From Lachnoclostridium sp. UBA3262 (GTDB lineage Bacteria > Bacillota > Clostridia > Lachnospirales > Lachnospiraceae): a stretch of 64,000 nucleotides of DNA. The stretch lies in contig DEUM01000027.1 in assembly GCA_002362575.1 (NCBI GenBank), positions 1-64,000 on the forward strand. Direction: 5' to 3'. The notes under the pieces were generated by a model, which was not told the DNA's origin, made no database searches, and worked only from the letters and a program-made list of their open reading frames with translations. Shown here piece after piece: positions 36,519 through 46,155 of this stretch (position 1 is its first letter; each line of letters opens with the position of its first letter). Made by a program: the position numbers and the translations under genes.

Positions 36519-37154
36519 ATGGCTAAGAGAAACTATCAAAACGAATTGACAAAGCTGCTTCAGCAATTAGAGATGGAAACATCCGAAAAGAAAAAAAGAC
36601 TGTTTCTACACTGTTGCTGTGCCCCGTGCAGCAGCTATGTGCTGGAGTATCTTCACACTTATTTTGATATTACTATATTTTTTTATAATCCCAATATTAC
36701 AGAAGATAAAGAATATGAGAAAAGAAAGAGAGAATTAAAGAGGTATCTCTCAGAGGTATCCTTTGGAAAGGAAATTCATATTGCAGATGCCGACTATGAG
36801 CCGGAGCTTTATCTTGAAAGGATAAGAGGACATGAAAAAGACAGAGAGCGGGGAGAACGCTGCCGGATATGTTTTGAACTTCGATTGCAAAAGACCGCGG
36901 AGAAGGCGGCAGAGGGACGGTATGACTATTTTTGTACGACTCTCTCCATAAGTCCGCATAAGGACGCAGACCTTCTGATGGCAATAGGTGAAGCACTTGC
37001 CGGACAGTATGGGGTTGCTTATCTGCCATCGGACTTTAAGAAACAGAATGGATATAAGAGAAGTATTGAACTGTCTCACATATATGATTTGTACAGGCAG
37101 GACTACTGTGGCTGTGTATTTTCAAGACAGCAGAGAAGAAACGAGAAGGAGTAG
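36519..37154 (+). CDS. queH: Epoxyqueuosine reductase QueH
   Basis: This metalloenzyme reduces epoxyqueuosine to queuosine in tRNA wobble bases and is the non-cobalamin alternative to QueG. The 211-aa protein has the family's cysteine pairs in 'LHCCCAPCSSY' (about 29-39), 'ERCRICFELRL' and 'DYCGCVFS'. ATG 36519 lies 4 nt after the pgeF stop. No other queuosine genes are present in the window. Confidence 0.92.
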   Translation: MAKRNYQNELTKLLQQLEMETSEKKKRLFLHCCCAPCSSYVLEYLHTYFDITIFFYNPNITEDKEYEKRKRELKRYLSEVSFGKEIHIADADYEPELYLERIRGHEKDRERGERCRICFELRLQKTAEKAAEGRYDYFCTTLSISPHKDADLLMAIGEALAGQYGVAYLPSDFKKQNGYKRSIELSHIYDLYRQDYCGCVFSRQQRRNEKE

Positions 37155-37163
37155 ACGGAGAAA

Positions 37164-38192
37164 ATGATGTACGGCAGATTTCTGAAAAGGATAAAAAGAA
37201 CAGTATTTGCCATCGTAATTATTTCTGCCGGCGGAGGGCTTTTGTCCGGTTGCGGCGAACAGCCGGAAGAAGGTAAATGGAAAAAGGTTCAAAAAGAAAT
37301 CTTTGCGATGGATACGATTATGGACATTACGTTATATGGGGAAAATGCGGGTGCGGTAATGAATCAGGCGACAGAGAGGATTCATAAATATGAATCTCTT
37401 TTTTCGGTAAATAAGCCGGACAGTGATATTTCCCGTATCAATTCTGCGGGCGGGGAAGCAGTCCGGGTGTCGCAGGAAACCTATGACCTTGTGCAAAAAT
37501 GTATGGATATATCTGATGAGACAAAAGGGCTTTTTGATATATCCATTTTTCCTCTTGTGAAAAAATGGGGATTTACGACGGAGGAATACCGGATTCCCAG
37601 TGGACAGGAAAGGAATGACTGCATAAGACAAATTGACTATAAGAAAATTCGTCTTTTGCCGGAGAACCGGATTCAGATAGAGAAGGAAATGCAGATTGAT
37701 TTGGGAGCGGCGGCAAAGGGCTATCTCTCACAGAAGCTGATGGAATTATTTCAGCAGAATGGAATTACCTCTGCGATTGTCTCACTCGGCGGTAATGTAC
37801 AGACAATCGGAGTGAAGGAGGATGGCAATAGTTACCATATCGGCATTACGGATCCTGCCGACGGAAGCAGCTTGTATGGCACGCTGGATGTGAAAGATAA
37901 GGCGGTCGTGACAAGCGGTATTTATCAGCGGTATTTTACGAAGGACGGGAAGTCCTATCATCATATTATGGATAAGCGGACAGGTATGCCGGCAGAAAAT
38001 ACATTGGCGTCTGTTACGGTTATTACAGAGGATGGGACGAAGGCTGATGGACTTGCCACAGCGCTGTATGTCATGGGTGAGGAAAAGGCGATGGAATATC
38101 AGAAAAGGCATCCGGAGATAGAATTGATACTGATTCGGAAGAACGGTACATTCTGGCAGTCAGAAAAGGCTGGTATGAAAAGAGCAGACTGA
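37164..38192 (+). CDS. apbE: FAD:protein FMN transferase
   Basis: ApbE attaches FMN covalently to Thr of flavoproteins such as RnfG/NqrC or extracellular flavoproteins. This 342-aa exported lipoprotein has a lipobox 'LLSGC' (Cys about 30). Family motifs are visible: 'MDTIMDITLYG', 'IDLGAAAKGYLSQK', 'LGGNVQTIG' and 'SYHHIMDKRTGMP'. The start could be the second ATG 3 nt later. It ends at a strong terminator and closes the pgeF-queH-apbE run. Confidence 0.93.
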   Translation: MMYGRFLKRIKRTVFAIVIISAGGGLLSGCGEQPEEGKWKKVQKEIFAMDTIMDITLYGENAGAVMNQATERIHKYESLFSVNKPDSDISRINSAGGEAVRVSQETYDLVQKCMDISDETKGLFDISIFPLVKKWGFTTEEYRIPSGQERNDCIRQIDYKKIRLLPENRIQIEKEMQIDLGAAAKGYLSQKLMELFQQNGITSAIVSLGGNVQTIGVKEDGNSYHIGITDPADGSSLYGTLDVKDKAVVTSGIYQRYFTKDGKSYHHIMDKRTGMPAENTLASVTVITEDGTKADGLATALYVMGEEKAMEYQKRHPEIELILIRKNGTFWQSEKAGMKRAD

Positions 38193-38205
38193 AAAACCTC
38201 AAACT

Positions 38206-38233
38206 AAAAGCGTCGTGAAAATCCGACGCTTTT
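38206..38233. terminator. Bidirectional terminator between apbE and the DUF4321 gene
   Basis: aaaagcgtcg (38206-38215) pairs perfectly with cgacgctttt (38224-38233) around an 8-nt loop, between convergent genes. Confidence 0.85.
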
Positions 38234-38245
38234 AAAAATATTATT

Positions 38246-38506
38246 TTAGATAAAGTGATAAATAATTGCGGATATGATGATTCCGATAATGCTTGCAATC
38301 GTAAATTTAATAGTCAATCCAAATGTCAGCACCATAACACCGATATCCAGTTTGAGAGGGCTGGATAATCCGAAACTTTTACCGTAATCAAGCCATGAAA
38401 GTGCCGGAACACCGCTTGCCAGATGTCCGATAAAGCTGCCAAGGACGACTCCTGCCAAAACTAAAAGAAAGAGCGCCCAGCCATTTTTTCCTGCTCCGCG
38501 AGCCAT
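38246..38506 (-). CDS. DUF4321 small membrane protein
   Basis: This 86-aa protein has two membrane helices (about 9-27 and 55-83) around a loop with 'GVPALSWLDYGKSFGLSSP', the DUF4321 pattern of Clostridia. The start ATG 38506 follows GGAGG by 8 nt. Function unknown. Confidence 0.8.
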   Translation of the reverse strand: MARGAGKNGWALFLLVLAGVVLGSFIGHLASGVPALSWLDYGKSFGLSSPLKLDIGVMVLTFGLTIKFTIASIIGIIISAIIYHFI

Positions 38507-38638
38507 ATGTAAATACCTCCGTTTCATTGATTTTTCTATTTATGCCCTGCCATTCTGTACAGGGTATTTGATTCTTATAGTAGAATACACTATTTTGGGG
38601 AAATTGGCAACTGGCAAAGAACGCAGCAAGATAAATAT

Positions 38639-38655
38639 TTATTGAAAAACGATAA
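38639..38655. promoter_or_regulatory. Upstream operator-like inverted repeat
   Basis: ttattg-aaaaa-cgataa is an imperfect inverted repeat (one mismatch). It is a near copy of the element at 38696-38712 and lies just upstream of the -35. Confidence 0.6.
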
Positions 38656-38662
38656 AAAGTGA

Positions 38663-38691
38663 TTGACACGGCGGAAGTTGAATGATATAGT
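38663..38691 (+). promoter_or_regulatory. Strong promoter of the DUF2975/XRE operon
   Basis: Consensus TTGACA (38663-38668) and TATAGT (38686-38691) are 17 bp apart and sit exactly between two operator-like repeats. Confidence 0.8.
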
Positions 38692-38695
38692 ATAT

Positions 38696-38712
38696 TTATC
38701 GAAAAACAATAA
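38696..38712. promoter_or_regulatory. Downstream operator-like inverted repeat
   Basis: ttatcg-aaaaa-caataa overlaps the expected transcription start. Its mismatch lies in the opposite half-site from the upstream copy. The position fits repression by the small XRE protein encoded at the operon's end. Confidence 0.6.
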
Positions 38713-38726
38713 ATGGGAGGGAGATT

Positions 38727-39119
38727 ATGGTAACTCAAAATATCATTGCCGGAATTATAACAGCAGTAATTTATGGAATTATTTTACTGGGATGTATCGT
38801 TCCCATTATTTTTATGGTAAGGACAAAACACAATACCAAAAAATTTGGATATAAGAAATATATGTTTATCATAGTGGGATTGGAGGCTTTGCTTCTTCTA
38901 TCTGCTGTGTTAGTACTATTCCTGTTATCAAATTCATTTTATAATTCGATTGTATGGAACAAGCAGGGAATCGGATTTCCTATCGGATTTTTTATTGCAT
39001 TGTATCAGCTTATGTTGCAATTTATTTTGCCAGTATATTGTGCGATAATATTAGTGGCAGCTTGTATAAGAAGATGGGGTAGAAAAGTTTATGAACATAC
39101 AGCTAAGGAACAAAAGTAA
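38727..39119 (+). CDS. Unrecognised three-helix membrane protein
   Basis: This 130-aa protein has membrane helices at about 7-29, 45-68 and 82-115 and short basic ends. No family recognised. It is the first gene of a four-gene operon that ends with an XRE regulator. It has a strong gggaggg ribosome site and overlaps the next gene by 29 nt. Confidence 0.7.
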   Translation: MVTQNIIAGIITAVIYGIILLGCIVPIIFMVRTKHNTKKFGYKKYMFIIVGLEALLLLSAVLVLFLLSNSFYNSIVWNKQGIGFPIGFFIALYQLMLQFILPVYCAIILVAACIRRWGRKVYEHTAKEQK

Positions 39120-40566
39120 AAGGATATTGAAAATAATTCTTCTATGCCTTGTCAACAGTGTTTTGATTCCCGTGTTTACCATGGGTTGTTACACGTTTGG
39201 ATATCAGGCATTTATCATGGGAACTGTTTTTCAACTTGTACTGGTATTTGTAAATTATTTTTCTATTCATACCACGTGGAAAATGTGCGTAATGGATGTG
39301 GTATCCTTGTGTTCTGCGACGGTAGGCTTGTGGGGGGCAAATTATCTATATGAAAAAAATATATCGAATGATGCAGTGGGGGAAACTGTTTTTGAACTCT
39401 TTTTAGCATTGGGATTGATTTTCGGTATCTTTGCTATTTTATTTGCCGTAGCTCGCGCATGTCGTCGGGATGGGCATAGAATCAAAGAAAGCATTATCTG
39501 TGGCGTGCTGGGAATCGGGATTTCTCTCTTTCTCTTTTATTTCTATTTACTATTCACTCCTTTTACTTATGAATATGTTTTGTCTGAATATAGCAATGCG
39601 GGAGAGATTGACCGTAATGCAGAGTATGTCGGGGAAATAGATTATGGGAAAGCGAAGATTTCTACGATAGAGGGGAAAAGTGTCAGCTCTATTTCAGAAA
39701 CCAAGCTAGGTATCCAAGCAGAGCAGATTGCGCTGGGAGAGAAATACTATTATTTGCTGGGGGACATGACACTGGTAAAACTGGATTACAATTCCCGTAT
39801 AATGGCAAAAAGAAAGGTTGGAAAGGCAACCAGCCTTATCTGCCGGAATGGTTATCTTTTTCTTGGTACATATGCGGATGAGGAAGGATTTCCTTTAGAA
39901 ATAGTGAGAGGCTTTTATGCCAATCAGTATTTGAAAGAGAGTGAATTCGAGAGAGGGGATATAACGCCGTGCAAGGCAGATTCAAATGGTAAATGTGTCG
40001 TGGCAGGAATTACATTATATGACCATGAGGGGAAATATTTTTCTACAAATCCGTATCTTTCAGGATATAATGAGACAAATTGCTATTATGTTATGAAGGG
40101 GATATTTCATGAAAGTGAGGAAGGGTTAAAGGAAAATAAAAAGACAATATGGACGGATCTGGTGGAAGATATGATTCGTGACAAAGAGCTGGAAGGCTAT
40201 AGTAATACAGTAGATGAATATCAATGTGGGGACTATCTATATGGAGTTGTAAACACAAAGAGGGATTTTTGTGGATTATCGGATAAAGAGCTGAAGGGTT
40301 CTATCGCTTACCGGATTTCATGTCGTACAAAGAAATTGGAAGTGCTGACGGAATTATCAGATAAATATATGATTCTGGCTACCAATACCTTTGTGATTTG
40401 TCAGGATGAGTCAAAGCTCATCCGTATAGAATTATCATCCGGTGTGGAAACCGAGATGGCAAAGGTTTCCGATACAGTGTCCGCATCTTTTACGGTGGTG
40501 GGAGATTATATTTCCTTGTTTGACGGAGATACAGGATATACATATTGGAATTATGAATCAGAGTAA
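39091..40566 (+). CDS. Unrecognised membrane protein with large C-terminal domain
   Basis: This 491-aa protein has an N-terminal membrane block of five helices (about 10-160). A C-terminal soluble domain of about 320 aa is rich in short beta strands ('YYYLLGDMTLVKLDYNSRI', 'GYLFLGTYADEEG', 'YISLFDGDTGYTYW'), suggesting a propeller-like, probably extracellular fold. I do not recognise the family. The 29-nt overlap with the previous gene indicates coupled translation. Confidence 0.65.
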   Translation: MNIQLRNKSKRILKIILLCLVNSVLIPVFTMGCYTFGYQAFIMGTVFQLVLVFVNYFSIHTTWKMCVMDVVSLCSATVGLWGANYLYEKNISNDAVGETVFELFLALGLIFGIFAILFAVARACRRDGHRIKESIICGVLGIGISLFLFYFYLLFTPFTYEYVLSEYSNAGEIDRNAEYVGEIDYGKAKISTIEGKSVSSISETKLGIQAEQIALGEKYYYLLGDMTLVKLDYNSRIMAKRKVGKATSLICRNGYLFLGTYADEEGFPLEIVRGFYANQYLKESEFERGDITPCKADSNGKCVVAGITLYDHEGKYFSTNPYLSGYNETNCYYVMKGIFHESEEGLKENKKTIWTDLVEDMIRDKELEGYSNTVDEYQCGDYLYGVVNTKRDFCGLSDKELKGSIAYRISCRTKKLEVLTELSDKYMILATNTFVICQDESKLIRIELSSGVETEMAKVSDTVSASFTVVGDYISLFDGDTGYTYWNYESE

Positions 40567-40587
40567 GATGGAAACGGAGGGGTATAG

Positions 40588-41064
40588 ATGAAAAAAGAGG
40601 AGAATGTAAGGGGAAAGGATAAAAAGCGGTTATACCGGGGAACGAAGCTTTTGGTAGATATCATTTTTATTGTGGAAATTATTGCGGTAATAATCATGCC
40701 GGTTGCAGTGCCATGGATAAACAGATATTATCCGGGATTGAAAGGAATGGATATTCCTGTACTGACAGTTTATATGCTGATTGGTATCATATGTGGTTTT
40801 GCTACCTTTGAGTTAAAAAAGATTCTCCGCACGGTTGTGGAGGAAAATTGTTTTGTTCAGGGAAATGTAACATCACTGAAAAAAATCAGCATTGGTTTTT
40901 TCCTGCTCGCCGTCATGCTTGTCATACGAGGAATCCTTTATCTGACGATAGCCATTCTCGTAGAAACCTTTTTATTTATCTTGGCATGGATATTTTGCCT
41001 TGTCGTGGCACGGGTATTCGAGGAGGCAGTCCGGTATAAAGAGGAAAATGATTTGACAATTTAG
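40588..41064 (+). CDS. DUF2975 membrane protein
   Basis: This 158-aa protein has four membrane helices (about 20-45, 55-72, 95-118 and 122-142) with the DUF2975 pattern. The family is nearly always encoded next to a small YozG-like XRE regulator, as here. Function unknown. It has a ggagggg ribosome site. Confidence 0.85.
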   Translation: MKKEENVRGKDKKRLYRGTKLLVDIIFIVEIIAVIIMPVAVPWINRYYPGLKGMDIPVLTVYMLIGIICGFATFELKKILRTVVEENCFVQGNVTSLKKISIGFFLLAVMLVIRGILYLTIAILVETFLFILAWIFCLVVARVFEEAVRYKEENDLTI

Positions 41065-41094
41065 TCTGGCGGCATAGACCGGCTTGGAGGCGCT

Positions 41095-41313
41095 ATGGGA
41101 ATTAGAATAAATCTGGATGAGATAATGAAAAGAAAAAATAAAAGCCTGACTGAACTGGCGGGCGAGATTGACATTACACTGGCAAATCTTTCGATTTTAA
41201 AAAATAATAAGGCAAAAGCAGTTCGTTTTACTACGCTGGAGGCATTGTGCAGGGTGTTGGAATGTCAGCCGGGAGATATTCTCGAATATGTAGAAAATGA
41301 TGAAGAAGTGTAA
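41095..41313 (+). CDS. Small XRE-family (YozG-like) regulator
   Basis: This 72-aa DNA-binding protein is a single helix-turn-helix ('LTELAGEIDITLANLSILKN', about 18-37) ending 'LECQPGDILEYV', typical of Cro/CI-like regulators paired with DUF2975. It is the last gene of the operon and the natural candidate to bind the twin repeats around the operon promoter. Confidence 0.9.
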   Translation: MGIRINLDEIMKRKNKSLTELAGEIDITLANLSILKNNKAKAVRFTTLEALCRVLECQPGDILEYVENDEEV

Positions 41314-41346
41314 TGAAATACTTCGCAAAGAGAAAAAAACAGGTCA

Positions 41347-41408
41347 AAAAAAGAATTTTCTAAAAATTTTTACATTTTTTTGTAAAAATAAAAAGGAAAT
41401 TCTTTTTT
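41347..41408 (+). terminator. A/T-rich terminator after the XRE operon
   Basis: aaaaaagaatttt (41347-41359) pairs with ggaaattctttttt (41395-41408), with an inner tttttaca/tgtaaaaa pair. The 3' arm ends in six Ts. A possible weak dgt promoter (TATAGT at 41422-41427) follows directly. Confidence 0.6.
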
Positions 41409-41488
41409 CGCGTTGTATATATATAGTAGAGGCATTTTTTTTAAGGATAAAAATTATGGCAGCAATGTGCTGCAGAAATCAGGTGAAT

Positions 41489-42499
41489 ATGACAATTAGA
41501 GAAAAGTTGGAAGAAAGAGAACATTCCATATTGAGTCCCTATGCGTCTTTTAGTGATGAGTCACAGGGGAGAGATGTCGAGGAGGAACCGTGCGATTTGC
41601 GCCCGGTTTATCAGAGAGACAGGGATAGAATTCTTCACTCCAAGTCATTTCGTCGTCTGAAGGGAAAGACACAGGTGTTTTTATCGCCGGAGGGTGACCA
41701 TTACCGGACGCGTCTGACACATACGCTGGAGGTGTCACAGAATGCAAGGACAATTGCGAAGGCACTCTGGCTCAATGAGGATTTGACAGAGGCGATTGCT
41801 CTGGGCCATGATTTAGGGCATACACCATTTGGACATGCTGGTGAGAGAGAACTAAATCAAATTTGTCCGGGTGGCTTTCATCACCAGCAGCAGAGTGTCC
41901 GGGTTGTCGAACTGTTGGAAAAGGATGGCCGGGGGTTGAATCTTACAAAAGAGGTGCGGGATGGTATCCGGAATCACTCAACGTCTGGAAACCCATCCAC
42001 ACTAGAGGGAAAGATTGTACGTCTGTGCGATAAAATCGCTTATGTCAATTCGGACATAGATGATGCAATCCGAGGCCGGGTAATCCGGGAGGAAGATATT
42101 CCATATCACTGCAAGGAGGTGCTTGGGTTTACTCTCAGGGAGCGTCTGAATACGCTGATTCATGATATTATCAGCCGGAGTATGGGGCAGAAGGATATTA
42201 TTATCTCGGAAGAAAGAAAGGAGGCATTACTTGAGTTACGGCAGTTTATGTTTGAAAGCGTCTATGTCAATTCGATTGCGAAGGCGGAGGAGGGAAAGGC
42301 GCAGTATATGATAGGGCAGCTCTATGACTATTATATACATCATGTAGAAGAACTTCCCACAGAGTATAGGCAGATGATAGAAAAGACAGAAGTTTCAGTG
42401 GAGCGAACAGTGTGCGATTTTATTGCGGGCATGACGGACCGGTATGCAGTAATGACTTACGAAAGTCTAACGATACCACGTACATGGTCAGTATTATAA
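41489..42499 (+). CDS. dgt: dGTPase-like deoxyguanosinetriphosphate triphosphohydrolase
   Basis: This HD-superfamily enzyme hydrolyses dNTPs to deoxynucleosides plus triphosphate. From ATG 41489 it is 336 aa, beginning 'MTIREKLEEREH', the usual family N-terminus. HD residues are in 'RLTHTLEVSQ', 'ALGHDLGHTPFGHAGE' and 'LCDKIAYVNSDIDDA'. ATG 41456 is an alternative start with an aagga site. Gene order dgt-dnaG-rpoD is widespread in Clostridia. Confidence 0.9.
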   Translation: MTIREKLEEREHSILSPYASFSDESQGRDVEEEPCDLRPVYQRDRDRILHSKSFRRLKGKTQVFLSPEGDHYRTRLTHTLEVSQNARTIAKALWLNEDLTEAIALGHDLGHTPFGHAGERELNQICPGGFHHQQQSVRVVELLEKDGRGLNLTKEVRDGIRNHSTSGNPSTLEGKIVRLCDKIAYVNSDIDDAIRGRVIREEDIPYHCKEVLGFTLRERLNTLIHDIISRSMGQKDIIISEERKEALLELRQFMFESVYVNSIAKAEEGKAQYMIGQLYDYYIHHVEELPTEYRQMIEKTEVSVERTVCDFIAGMTDRYAVMTYESLTIPRTWSVL

Positions 42500-42513
42500 C
42501 GGAGTGTGGAACG

Positions 42514-44280
42514 ATGTATTATGAAGAAAATTTTGTAGAAGAAGTCAGGCAGAGAAACGACGTGGTGGACGTTATATCTTCTTATGTAAATTTAAAACGT
42601 TCGGGCAGCAATTATGTTGGGCTGTGTCCGTTCCATAACGAGAAAACGGCATCCTTTTCTGTCAGTCCGGGGAAACAGATGTATTATTGCTTCGGGTGCG
42701 GCGCCGGGGGAAATGTATTTACATTTCTTATGGAATATGAAAACCTTACCTTTGTGGAGGCATTGGAGCAGCTTGCGGAACAGGCAGGGATGGAGCTCCC
42801 GGCAAAGAGCGACTCTGCCGCAGATAAAAAAAGAAGGGATATGCGCGATTCCATACTGGAGGTAAATAAGCTGGCGGCAAATTACTTTTTTGCCAAGTTG
42901 AAATCCGACCGGGGAAAGACAGGCTATGACTATTTGCTGAACCGGAAAATCAAACCGGAGATTATCGTAAAATTTGGACTCGGGTTTGCGGATAAAAACA
43001 GTGGGGAGCTTTACCGGTACATGAAAAGCAAGGGCTTTCCGGATGCGGTATTAAAAGAAACCGGACTTTTTACCTATGATGAGAAAAAAGGTACTTACGA
43101 TAAGTTCTGGAACCGGGTTATGTTTCCGATTCTAGATAGAAATAACCATGTCATTGCCTTTGGAGGGCGAGTCATGGGAGAGGCAAAGCCGAAATACCTC
43201 AATTCACCGGAGACACTCGTATTTGATAAGAGCAGAAATCTATATGGACTGAATTTTGTTCATGGAAAACAGGATTCAGGCATGATTATCTGCGAGGGGT
43301 ATATGGATGTCATAGCGCTTCACCAGGCAGGTTTTACGAATGCGGTAGCGTCTTTAGGAACTGCATTTACAAGCCAGCACTGCAGTCTGTTAAAACGGTA
43401 TACAGATTTGGTGTATTTGTGTTATGATAGTGACAGTGCCGGCGTTAAGGCGGCTATGAGAGCGATTCCTATGTTGAAGGAAGCCGGCATCAGTGTGAAG
43501 GTCATTGATATGAGGCCGTATAAGGATCCGGATGAATTTATGAAGGGACTTTCGCCAGAAGAATTTAAGAAGCGGATAGATAATGCAAAAAATAGTTTTT
43601 TCTATGAAATAGATATCATAAAAAATAACTATGACATGAACGATCCAGAGTCAAAAACGAAGTTTATGAATGAAGTTGCTAAAAAATGCTTAACCTTTGA
43701 TAATGAGATAGAGCGAAATAATTATATTGAGGCGTTTGCCCGTGAGTATGGAGCAAGGACAGAAGATTTTAGAAAGTTAGTTGCCTATCACAGCGCAAAG
43801 GCAGTAGGCATTGATTATGAAAGGCGAAGGCAGGAGAGATTCCAGAACCGGGAAGATAAAAAGGAAGATGGCATAGCAAAGAGTCAGGGTATTTTCCTGA
43901 CATGGCTCAGCAATGATTCCGGATTGTTTGAAGTGACAAAGGATATCATCTGCGCTGCCGATTTTGTAGACGAGCCCTATCATCAGGTTGCAGAGATAAT
44001 GTATGAGCAGTATGAAACAAATGGCAGGGTAGAGCCGGCTACGATTATCAGCAGGTTTCAGAGCAGGGAAGAACAAACATTAGTGGCAGGTATTTTCAAT
44101 AAAGAAGTAAAGGCAATAAACAAAGATTCGGAGCAGATGAAAGCGGTAAATGAGGTTGTGAGAAGTATAAAGAAATACAGTCTCGATTACCGGAGCAGAC
44201 ATGTGACGGACATTAAGGAATTACAGAAACTGATTGAAGAAAAGAAACAACTGCAAACGTTGCAGCTTACATTCAAATAA
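42514..44280 (+). CDS. dnaG: DNA primase
   Basis: DnaG makes RNA primers for replication. It is 588 aa from ATG 42514, 14 nt after dgt, with a ggag site. The N-terminal CHC2 zinc ligands are Cys38, His41, Cys59 and Cys62. The Toprim core includes '[16 protein letters not shown]' and '[12 protein letters not shown]'. The C-terminal region is the helicase-interaction domain. Confidence 0.95.
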   Translation: MYYEENFVEEVRQRNDVVDVISSYVNLKRSGSNYVGLCPFHNEKTASFSVSPGKQMYYCFGCGAGGNVFTFLMEYENLTFVEALEQLAEQAGMELPAKSDSAADKKRRDMRDSILEVNKLAANYFFAKLKSDRGKTGYDYLLNRKIKPEIIVKFGLGFADKNSGELYRYMKSKGFPDAVLKETGLFTYDEKKGTYDKFWNRVMFPILDRNNHVIAFGGRVMGEAKPKYLNSPETLVFDKSRNLYGLNFVHGKQDSGMIICEGYMDVIALHQAGFTNAVASLGTAFTSQHCSLLKRYTDLVYLCYDSDSAGVKAAMRAIPMLKEAGISVKVIDMRPYKDPDEFMKGLSPEEFKKRIDNAKNSFFYEIDIIKNNYDMNDPESKTKFMNEVAKKCLTFDNEIERNNYIEAFAREYGARTEDFRKLVAYHSAKAVGIDYERRRQERFQNREDKKEDGIAKSQGIFLTWLSNDSGLFEVTKDIICAADFVDEPYHQVAEIMYEQYETNGRVEPATIISRFQSREEQTLVAGIFNKEVKAINKDSEQMKAVNEVVRSIKKYSLDYRSRHVTDIKELQKLIEEKKQLQTLQLTFK

Positions 44281-44318
44281 TAATTTTCGCTGCCCATACA
44301 GCAGAAATGGAGGAAAAT

Positions 44319-45452
44319 ATGGACAACAAAAATACAAATGCAGAAGAACAGCAGAAAATGATGGAGGTATTGAATCTCTTAGTCGAAGCGGGAAAAAAGA
44401 AAGATAACCTGCTGGACTTTGATGAGATTGATAAGGCCTTTGTCAGTAAAGGGATTGATTTGGATGCAGAAAAGACAGAGAAGGTCTTTGAATATCTTGA
44501 GAACAAGGGTATTGTGGCAATGGTACCGGACAGTGATGCCGATGATGAAATTATTCTGGATGTGGATGATGAGCCGACAGAGGAGGAGCTTGAAAATATC
44601 GAGCTTGCTGTGCCGGACGGTGTAAGTATCGAGGATCCGGTGCGTATGTATCTGAAAGAAATTGGAAAGGTGCCTCTCTTAACAGCGGATGAGGAAAAGG
44701 AGCTGGCAATGAAGATGGAGGCAGGAGATGCAGATGCGAAGAAACGTCTTGCCGAGGCAAACCTCCGTCTGGTAGTCAGTATTGCCAAACGGTATGTCGG
44801 ACGCGGTATGTTGTTCCTAGATTTAATTCAGGAGGGAAATCTCGGACTGATTAAGGCAGTGGAAAAATTTGATTACCGGAAAGGGTATAAATTCAGTACC
44901 TATGCGACATGGTGGATTCGTCAGGCGATTACGAGGGCAATTGCTGATCAGGCAAGAACGATTCGTATTCCGGTGCATATGGTAGAGACGATAAACAAAT
45001 TGATTCGCGTGCAGAGACAGCTTTTACAGGAGCTTGGCAGGGAGCCATATCCGGAGGAAATCGCAGAAAAAATGAGTCTGCCGGTAGAACGTGTCCGCGA
45101 AATCCAGAAGATTTCCCAAGAGCCGGTGTCCTTGGAAACGCCGATTGGCGAGGAGGAGGACAGCCATCTCGGTGACTTCATTCAGGATGACAATGTGCCG
45201 GTTCCGGCAGAGGCAGCCGCCTTTACACTCTTAAAGGAACAGCTTGTAGAAGTATTAGATACGCTGACAGACCGTGAACAGAAGGTGCTCCGTCTTCGTT
45301 TCGGGCTGGATGACGGACGTGCCAGAACGTTGGAGGAGGTCGGCAAGGAATTTGACGTTACTCGTGAGCGTATCCGTCAGATTGAGGCGAAAGCGCTCCG
45401 TAAGCTCCGTCATCCTAGCCGGAGCAGAAAGTTAAAGGATTATCTGGACTAA
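44319..45452 (+). CDS. rpoD: RNA polymerase primary sigma factor
   Basis: This is the housekeeping sigma-70 (SigA), 377 aa. It has an N-terminal region 1.1, region 1.2 ('[16 protein letters not shown]'), region 2 ('[17 protein letters not shown]'), region 3 ('[11 protein letters not shown]') and region 4 ('[19 protein letters not shown]'). I took ATG 44319 over 44307 because ggagg lies 5 nt before it and overlaps the earlier ATG. It forms the classic dnaG-rpoD pair, and its stop overlaps the trmK start. Confidence 0.97.
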   Translation: MDNKNTNAEEQQKMMEVLNLLVEAGKKKDNLLDFDEIDKAFVSKGIDLDAEKTEKVFEYLENKGIVAMVPDSDADDEIILDVDDEPTEEELENIELAVPDGVSIEDPVRMYLKEIGKVPLLTADEEKELAMKMEAGDADAKKRLAEANLRLVVSIAKRYVGRGMLFLDLIQEGNLGLIKAVEKFDYRKGYKFSTYATWWIRQAITRAIADQARTIRIPVHMVETINKLIRVQRQLLQELGREPYPEEIAEKMSLPVERVREIQKISQEPVSLETPIGEEEDSHLGDFIQDDNVPVPAEAAAFTLLKEQLVEVLDTLTDREQKVLRLRFGLDDGRARTLEEVGKEFDVTRERIRQIEAKALRKLRHPSRSRKLKDYLD

Positions 45453-46144
45453 TGGAGCTGTCAAAGCGTTTGCAGATGAATGTGGATTTGGTACCGTCCG
45501 GTACCGGCGTGGGTGATATCGGCTGTGACCACGGGTATGTATCCATTTATCTGGCAAAAAACAGACGATACAAAAAAGTAGTTGCCATGGATGTAAATCC
45601 GGGACCGCTCCAGATTGCAAAAAAGAATATTGAGCGTGCTGGTCTGTCTGAGGTGATAGAATGTCGGCTTAGTGATGGATTGCAAAGGCTTCACCCGGGA
45701 GAGGTAGATATCCTTATGATAGCCGGAATGGGTGGTATGCTGATCTGCCGGATATTAAAGGAGTATCCCGCGGTATTGGAACAGGTGGGGACGCTTGTTT
45801 TGCAGCCGCAGTCGGATTTGGCAGAGGTCAGAAAATGCGTACATGCCCTTGGATACCGCATTGATATGGAATCCGTCTGTGTGGACGCTGGGAAGTATTA
45901 TTTTTCGATTCGTGCTGTCCGTGGGGCTGAGGAAGATACATATACAGAAAAAGAATATCGTTACGGACGGCTGTTAATAAAGGAAAAAAATGAGGTTTAC
46001 AGAGAATATCTTTCACAGGAAAAAAGAAAAAAGGAACATATAAGGCAGCAGCTTACATGTAAACAAACACAAAATGCAAAGGAAAGGGCGTTGGCAATAT
46101 CGCATATATTAGATGAGATAGATGAGATATTGAAAGTGTTCTGA
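45452..46144 (+). CDS. trmK: tRNA (adenine22-N1)-methyltransferase
   Basis: This SAM-dependent enzyme methylates A22 of some tRNAs, including serine tRNAs. It is 230 aa with 'VGDIGCDHGYVSIYL' (about 20-34), 'VAMDVNPGPL' and 'ILMIAGMGGMLI'. The start ATG shares one base with the rpoD stop (taatg), so it is translationally coupled. Confidence 0.9.
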   Translation: MELSKRLQMNVDLVPSGTGVGDIGCDHGYVSIYLAKNRRYKKVVAMDVNPGPLQIAKKNIERAGLSEVIECRLSDGLQRLHPGEVDILMIAGMGGMLICRILKEYPAVLEQVGTLVLQPQSDLAEVRKCVHALGYRIDMESVCVDAGKYYFSIRAVRGAEEDTYTEKEYRYGRLLIKEKNEVYREYLSQEKRKKEHIRQQLTCKQTQNAKERALAISHILDEIDEILKVF

Positions 46145-46155
46145 GGAGGTAAGGT

